From NCBI RefSeq assembly GCF_028769735.1, contig NC_088178.1:6700001-6764000 (forward strand): a stretch of 64,000 nt of DNA, written 5' to 3'. Position 1 is the stretch's first letter. Each line of letters begins with the position of its first letter. Shown here piece after piece: positions 54,601-60,600 of the stretch. The notes below the pieces were generated by a model. It saw nothing but the letters and a program-made list of their open reading frames with translations. It did not search any database and was not told the origin of the DNA. Made by a program: the position numbers and the translations under genes. Source of the stretch: Zonotrichia leucophrys gambelii (lineage: Eukaryota; Chordata; Aves; Passeriformes; Passerellidae).

Positions 54601-57600
54601 CGACCTGGAGACGTGACCCGAACTGCCAATGACTAATAAATCTCCACTATTTTCCACAGCACCATATTCACACTCTGCTGATCATCACAGTTCATCTCAA
54701 CACCCCCTCTGGCATCATTACAAACCCTTGGGCATCACAACCATTTACAGGAATTTCCTTACAGAAGGATAATTATGTGTGGTGGAATGTAACTTCAGTT
54801 CAAGTCAAAATTAGTACCTTTTGGAAACTGGACACTGTTATGAAAATAGAGAATCTACTCCTAACAGGGAATTTAACCCATGCTGGATAGATCTTCTCAA
54901 TGCCATGAGAACAAAACCTGAGGGAACAGCTGGGGCTGTGCCAGGGCAGGGTCAGGCTGGATATCAGGAAAGGTTCTCCCCCAGAGGGTGCTGGCACTGT
55001 CCAGGCTCCCCAGGGAATGGGCACAGCCCCAAGGCTGCCAGAGCTCCAGGAGGGTTTGGACAATGCTGCCAGGGATGCACAGGGCAGCATTGTTGGGGTG
55101 TCTCGGCAGGCACAGGGGCTGGACTCAATCCTTGCAGGGATCCTTGCAAGGATCCTCTCCAGCTCAGGATATTCTGTGATTCATTTAAATTTCAAGCAAT
55201 TATTGTAAATTAAGCCCTGAGTCTACAAAAGCAAGCAGAGAAATCTCACCTAAAGAAACACTTTTCAAAACCAGGACTTCAATGCTTTGCTAAAGCACTT
55301 TGATAAAGGCTTTCCAAGACGCTGGGGACAACATTTCAGAATACTATGATCCTATAATGGTTTGTGTTGGAAAGGACAGTAAAGCCCACCTTGTCTCAGC
55401 CCCCTGCCATAGGCAGGGACACCTTCCAATAGGTCAGGTTTTTCAGAGCCCCAACATGGGCCTTGAACACTCCCAGGGACAGGATCTTGATACTATAACT
55501 AGATAAATACTCTCATTTATCTAATGCACAGAATCACAGTGAGTTTGTAAAAATAGGACCTTCATCCCAGACTCTTAGATGAGCTACCTTCAGCAGGTAA
55601 TGGAGATACATATGTATTTCATGCTTTGCTGGACTGAACCCAACACAACTTTGTCAATCACTAATAATTTTGCCCCAGTTCACTGTAGTATTTGAAATTA
55701 GAACATGTTTTTCAGAAGTAAAAAAGGCCCTAAGTTTTCATAATCTTCTCAGTACACAAGCATTGGATGTGTATCAAGTACTGTTTTGCTGTGTTTCCTT
55801 GTATCTAGCTTAGAATATTGCTTCATTCTGCACTTAATGCTCAAAGGGCAAGAACAAGAGGAATGGTTTGAAACTTTATATACTAAAAATAGCTTTGTTT
55901 GAGCTTTTGGGGGGTAGAATAATCAAAATGTTTTAACAAAACAAGTCGTTGGTTTGGCAGGGCACTCAGCAGGGACTTTGTAGCTATTCCCTAATCCCCA
56001 ATCCAGCACTGGCTGTCTCTGCCCACAACGGTGAGTGTGCTTCAGCATTTATAAACTGCATTCTTTACACATCATCAACTACTAAGAGAAAAAGGAGGGC
56101 AAGCGTGATTGCTTGATTGGAGCTGAATCCTGCCTGAGGGGTATCCCACAAACAGCTGATCAGATCTCTGCAAGATGTCCTGTTTGTTTGCATCCACCCA
56201 CTGGTGGATGTGCTTCTTGGAATCAATGCTGATCCAGAACTGAAACCACAGAGAAGGTTTTACTGGGGATGGCAGCAATGTGGCCAACTCATTTTTACAG
56301 TCACTTGGCCCAGACACAGATTTATGTAAGGTCAACAATCACTAAAATGGCAGAGTCTTTTGGGTTTGGCTTTAACACAAATTGTTCAGAAGTTATTGTG
56401 GAAGACTGCCTAAGGTGCAAAAAAAGCAAACCCTAAATAACTTTCAGAAATCTCTTACACTGTTTAAGCATCTCTTCTTCCCAGTGGCCATAGGCCATAT
56501 TTTTCCCTCTCTCTCAAGAAAACACTGCAAAAATTTCATCTACTAATTTTACCCTCTGCTCTTGTGCAGAGGTGGGAAGGCCCTGGCATAGGGTGCCGAG
56601 AGAAGCTGTGGCTGTCCCTGGATCCTTGACAGTGCCCAAGGCCAGGCTGGATGGGGCTTGGAGCAACCTGGGACAGTGGAAGATGTTCGTGCCCATGACA
56701 GGGGGTGAAATGAGATGATCTTCAAGACATCTTGCAACACAGGACATTTTAAAACTTTACAATTCCATGATTATTTACTCAAAAGAAATGTTGCGATGAA
56801 GCTGGAAGGGGGTGAAATCCCCTGCTTAAAACCTTACCCAAAACTCCAAGGCAGTCTATCCTTACAGGCAGAAGCTGGTGTTCTGATAAACAGGGAAGTG
56901 CCAAGTTCAGAAAGCAGCACCACGCACCCAGGAAAGGAGCTCATGCCAGCTCCACTCCAGAACAGGGTGCTGTCTAGCATCTACAAATGGCTTTATCTGC
57001 TCACTTCTACCTCTCAAAAGCAGAAGAAAACAAAACCACAACAATCTAACCTAACCTTTATCCTAAAACTAGTCCTGGCAAAGAGCATTCCCCACTAGCA
57101 ATATCAGGGGGTCACAGAATTGGTTGGGTTGGAAGGGCCCTTAAAGACTATTTTGTTCCATGACAATCCCTTCTGTAGAAAGGGATTTCATGGAGCACCA
57201 CAGAGAAGTTTTACCCTTTATACAAAATAGCAAAATGCAGGCCAGAAGCAGACCAAACAGGTAATTTCTTTTATTCCAAATTTTAACCCAATTTTTGGAG
57301 GATCAATCTTCTGGGAAGTTTCTCCTTTTGATCACCCTCACATCACTGCCAATAGCTTCTATCATTCCCAGCGAGAACTTCAGTTTTTCTAGGCAACAGC
57401 TGTAGAAAAATGCAATTCATCTCCAACATTTATCATTGTCAAAATTTTAGAACTTAAAGAAGAAGGAACAAACCAGGGTAAATTTTTATTAAAAAACTTC
57501 AGCTAGTTATTGCCTACACTGGGAATTCAAAGGGGAATGTTTACAACATTTATAAACAATTCCAGCTCTCCAGATAAATACCATGTGATTTCACCTCTCT

Positions 57601-60600
57601 CCAAACTGTTTTCTCACGCACTTCTGAAGTTTCATTCCTGTCTGAGACTCACCGAAGTTCCCAAAGCAAATAGTCTTTCATGGCTGTGGGTCAGGAACCA
57701 CAGTTAGCAGGAGGGCAGCAGAGGTGGTGATAACCTCACTTGAAGTTATTTCCATGACTCTGTGAACAATGGAAACCTGAGAGTTCCCATTATCTATCCT
57801 ATATGGGGAACATTTTTTGCCCAGACTAAATAGCAGTCCTTTGCTTGTTCACAAAATGCTCATTTAAAGCTAAATGTGCACTCTTGTTTTGAGCAGAAAC
57901 ACCACTACGTTATGCAGAGCCCAGAACCCCTCCTTTTTTAAAGGCTCTTCTCCTGGAAGCCTTCTGGCACAGGCAGAGGGAAACTGGGGAGGTTCTAGCA
58001 TGATATGTCACTTCACACTTCCCTGCTGTCAACAAAAGTCACAGAATTGCATCCTGATATAGAAGATGGAGAAAGAAAGGAAAGGTGGAAGAGAGTCCAC
58101 ATACTAAGACCAGAACATTTAGAAGTTCCCCCTCTGCCCCCCAATCCACCACAAAGTCTCTTAAAGATTTACAGTGTAACTCTTGCCTCATTTTCTTTAT
58201 TGATTGCAAAACTCAAGCAAAGTTACCTCATTAACTTGTTTTTTGTCCAAGTGAAAAATTTGACCAGAACTTGTTGAAGCAATTTCTTCATAGACCTTGT
58301 AACCAATATGATCCCTGTCATCACAGTCTCCAGTCAGCACAAACACCACCTGGATTTATAAAACAAAAAAGCAGTGACTCATTGGACACATGGTACACAG
58401 GTGAGGAAAACACTGCCACAGCAGCATTAAGGCAAGACAACAGAAGAATATGTCACTTGAGATGGGATTGTTACTCTACATGAACAGAGGCATTGCACTC
58501 AGTAATGATGGAAAAAGCAATGCAGAAGGAATAGACAAAAATCCCTTTAAAAATCAATCAGCCCTGTCATTCACATAATACCTCTTTTAGAACAACAACA
58601 ACAAAAAAAAACCCCACATAAGTGATAAGCTGCCAAAACCACATATACTGGTAGAAGATTCAGTTACATTATTTAATACACAATAATAAAAGAATATTCC
58701 ACTAAGTTTTTCCTTACCCAGATCAGTTAACTCTATTAAAAAAATTAAATACTTAGAATGCAGTATTATGGTCCCTTCTGTAAAAAGATTTCACCAAGTT
58801 TCACACAGGAGAATTCTACCCTTAGTCACTGAGAAAACAGAGCATTAAACACACAACCCAGCTGGGAATGCAAATCCCCTGAGTACCTGTGACTGTTTCT
58901 GTTGGATGAGTTGAAGCACTTCATGGGTCAGTCTGTAATCCTTGGATCGGGCATCAGTAAAGACATAGATGAAAGAGCCAGGCAGGGAAATTTCTAGAGC
59001 AATCTTTATTGCCCCAATGCTCATCTCTGGACAGTCTCCACCACCCTGTTCACAAGCACAAATAAAACATAACTTTTTTTTTTAAGAAAAAAAACCATAC
59101 CAAATAAGTTACTTTATTTTTGGATATTCAAGACAGATACTTCCCCAGCCTCTAATATTTTATTCACCTTTTCTACCCTAAGGATTTTATGGTTTGTGCA
59201 GAGTGCTGTAACACACTCACAAGCAGCAACTGCAACAATTCCAAAGGGGAAATAAAGTCAAAGGAAGAGCCCTGATGTTGGCTGGTGTCACAGTCACTCC
59301 TATCCACGTCCTGCTCAGCTCCAGCTTTTGTGACAGCCCCATTTCCCACACTCACACGTTGTCATATATAGCAAGAGTTCTATTTCTCAAATCACATCAA
59401 GGTCACCATTTGTTGCCATTGTAGAGTAAGAGTTCTATTATCATTACATTGCAAGGGTTCCACATTGTTAGAGTTTTGTACCTCCTTGATGTTTCTCGTA
59501 GGCAGCTCCTCCAGGCACTGCCTCTTCTTTGTCCTCACAGCAGCCACTGACTCCAGTTCCCCTCAGCCAACCAATCCACTCTTTTATAACACTCTTCTTA
59601 TTGGCTACAGCTGTGGCCTGTTAACATCAGGCCTGCTCCTAAGCTTTAATCATTAACCCAGCCACAACTCTTTAAGGGGTACAATTACTTTCTATAGTAC
59701 CTTTATATTTATTCTATCTGCCCACACTCACATGCTCCCTTCCTGGCTGACATCTCCCCTGCTCTGGCAGCACACAGCAGCCACAGAAGGCCAGGGGCAC
59801 AGACAGATGGGAAATGGTCCCAGGCAGGCAGGGCAGAGCTCCAGGAGCACCTCTGGACACCAGAGCAGCCAGAACCTGCTCAGGACTCCATCCTGGGACA
59901 GGGAGCTCAGCAGAGGGCACAGGTGTTGTCCTCCCACAGCTCTGCACTGCAGCAGCTGCAGAGCTGGAGGTTTTTCAGATCATGTGTTCAATCAAAATGC
60001 TTCCAAGTATGACTTTATAGGAAAGGATTAATTTTTCTCACTGAATTAAGAATTTGGGAAAAATACTGTTTAAATAAAAGCTAACTTACATAAAAATTAA
60101 CTTGGCATATTGAAGACGGAACTTTCCAAAGAGCTGATGCAAACTGTAAAAATTGCCCTGTCATCTACAATAGATCTCTGCATATTAAGTATTAAAAATA
60201 AAATTGATTTCTTTTATTTTTACCATCAACGTGCCTTCACACAAACATATGTACAAATCTACACACGCTGGGAAAGAAGGCAAAAAGAGAGCAGTCCTTC
60301 ATATCTAAGAATTTTGTTTGTCCTTAGTGAAATGTTCATGTCGGGAACAAGTTTAACCTATCAGTATCCTTAATCCAATTTCAAAGCAAGAATATTAATA
60401 AGTTTATCATCTATGCTAAAGAATAAGCATGTGGTCACTTTTTCTGTAAGTCATATAAGAACCACTCTCTTTTTCAACGTCAGTTCTCCTAAATGTAGCC
60501 ATAATTTTATAGGAAAAGCAAGTGGTAGACTCCAGACAGCCTGAAATTCAAGAGAGAACTCTCCAAGATTTTTGACACATGTCAGAACTTTATCTTGGCA

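Larger units (their letters stand above)
50774..58226. other. HMCN1: HMCN1 intron between VWA exons (7.45 kb)
   Basis: The longest intron in the window. It holds an ERVL-type LTR remnant (51280-51652) and CR1 pieces at 54922, 55342, 56565 and 57111. Bases 52200-54900 and 57200-58200 hold nothing I recognise. Confidence 0.6.
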
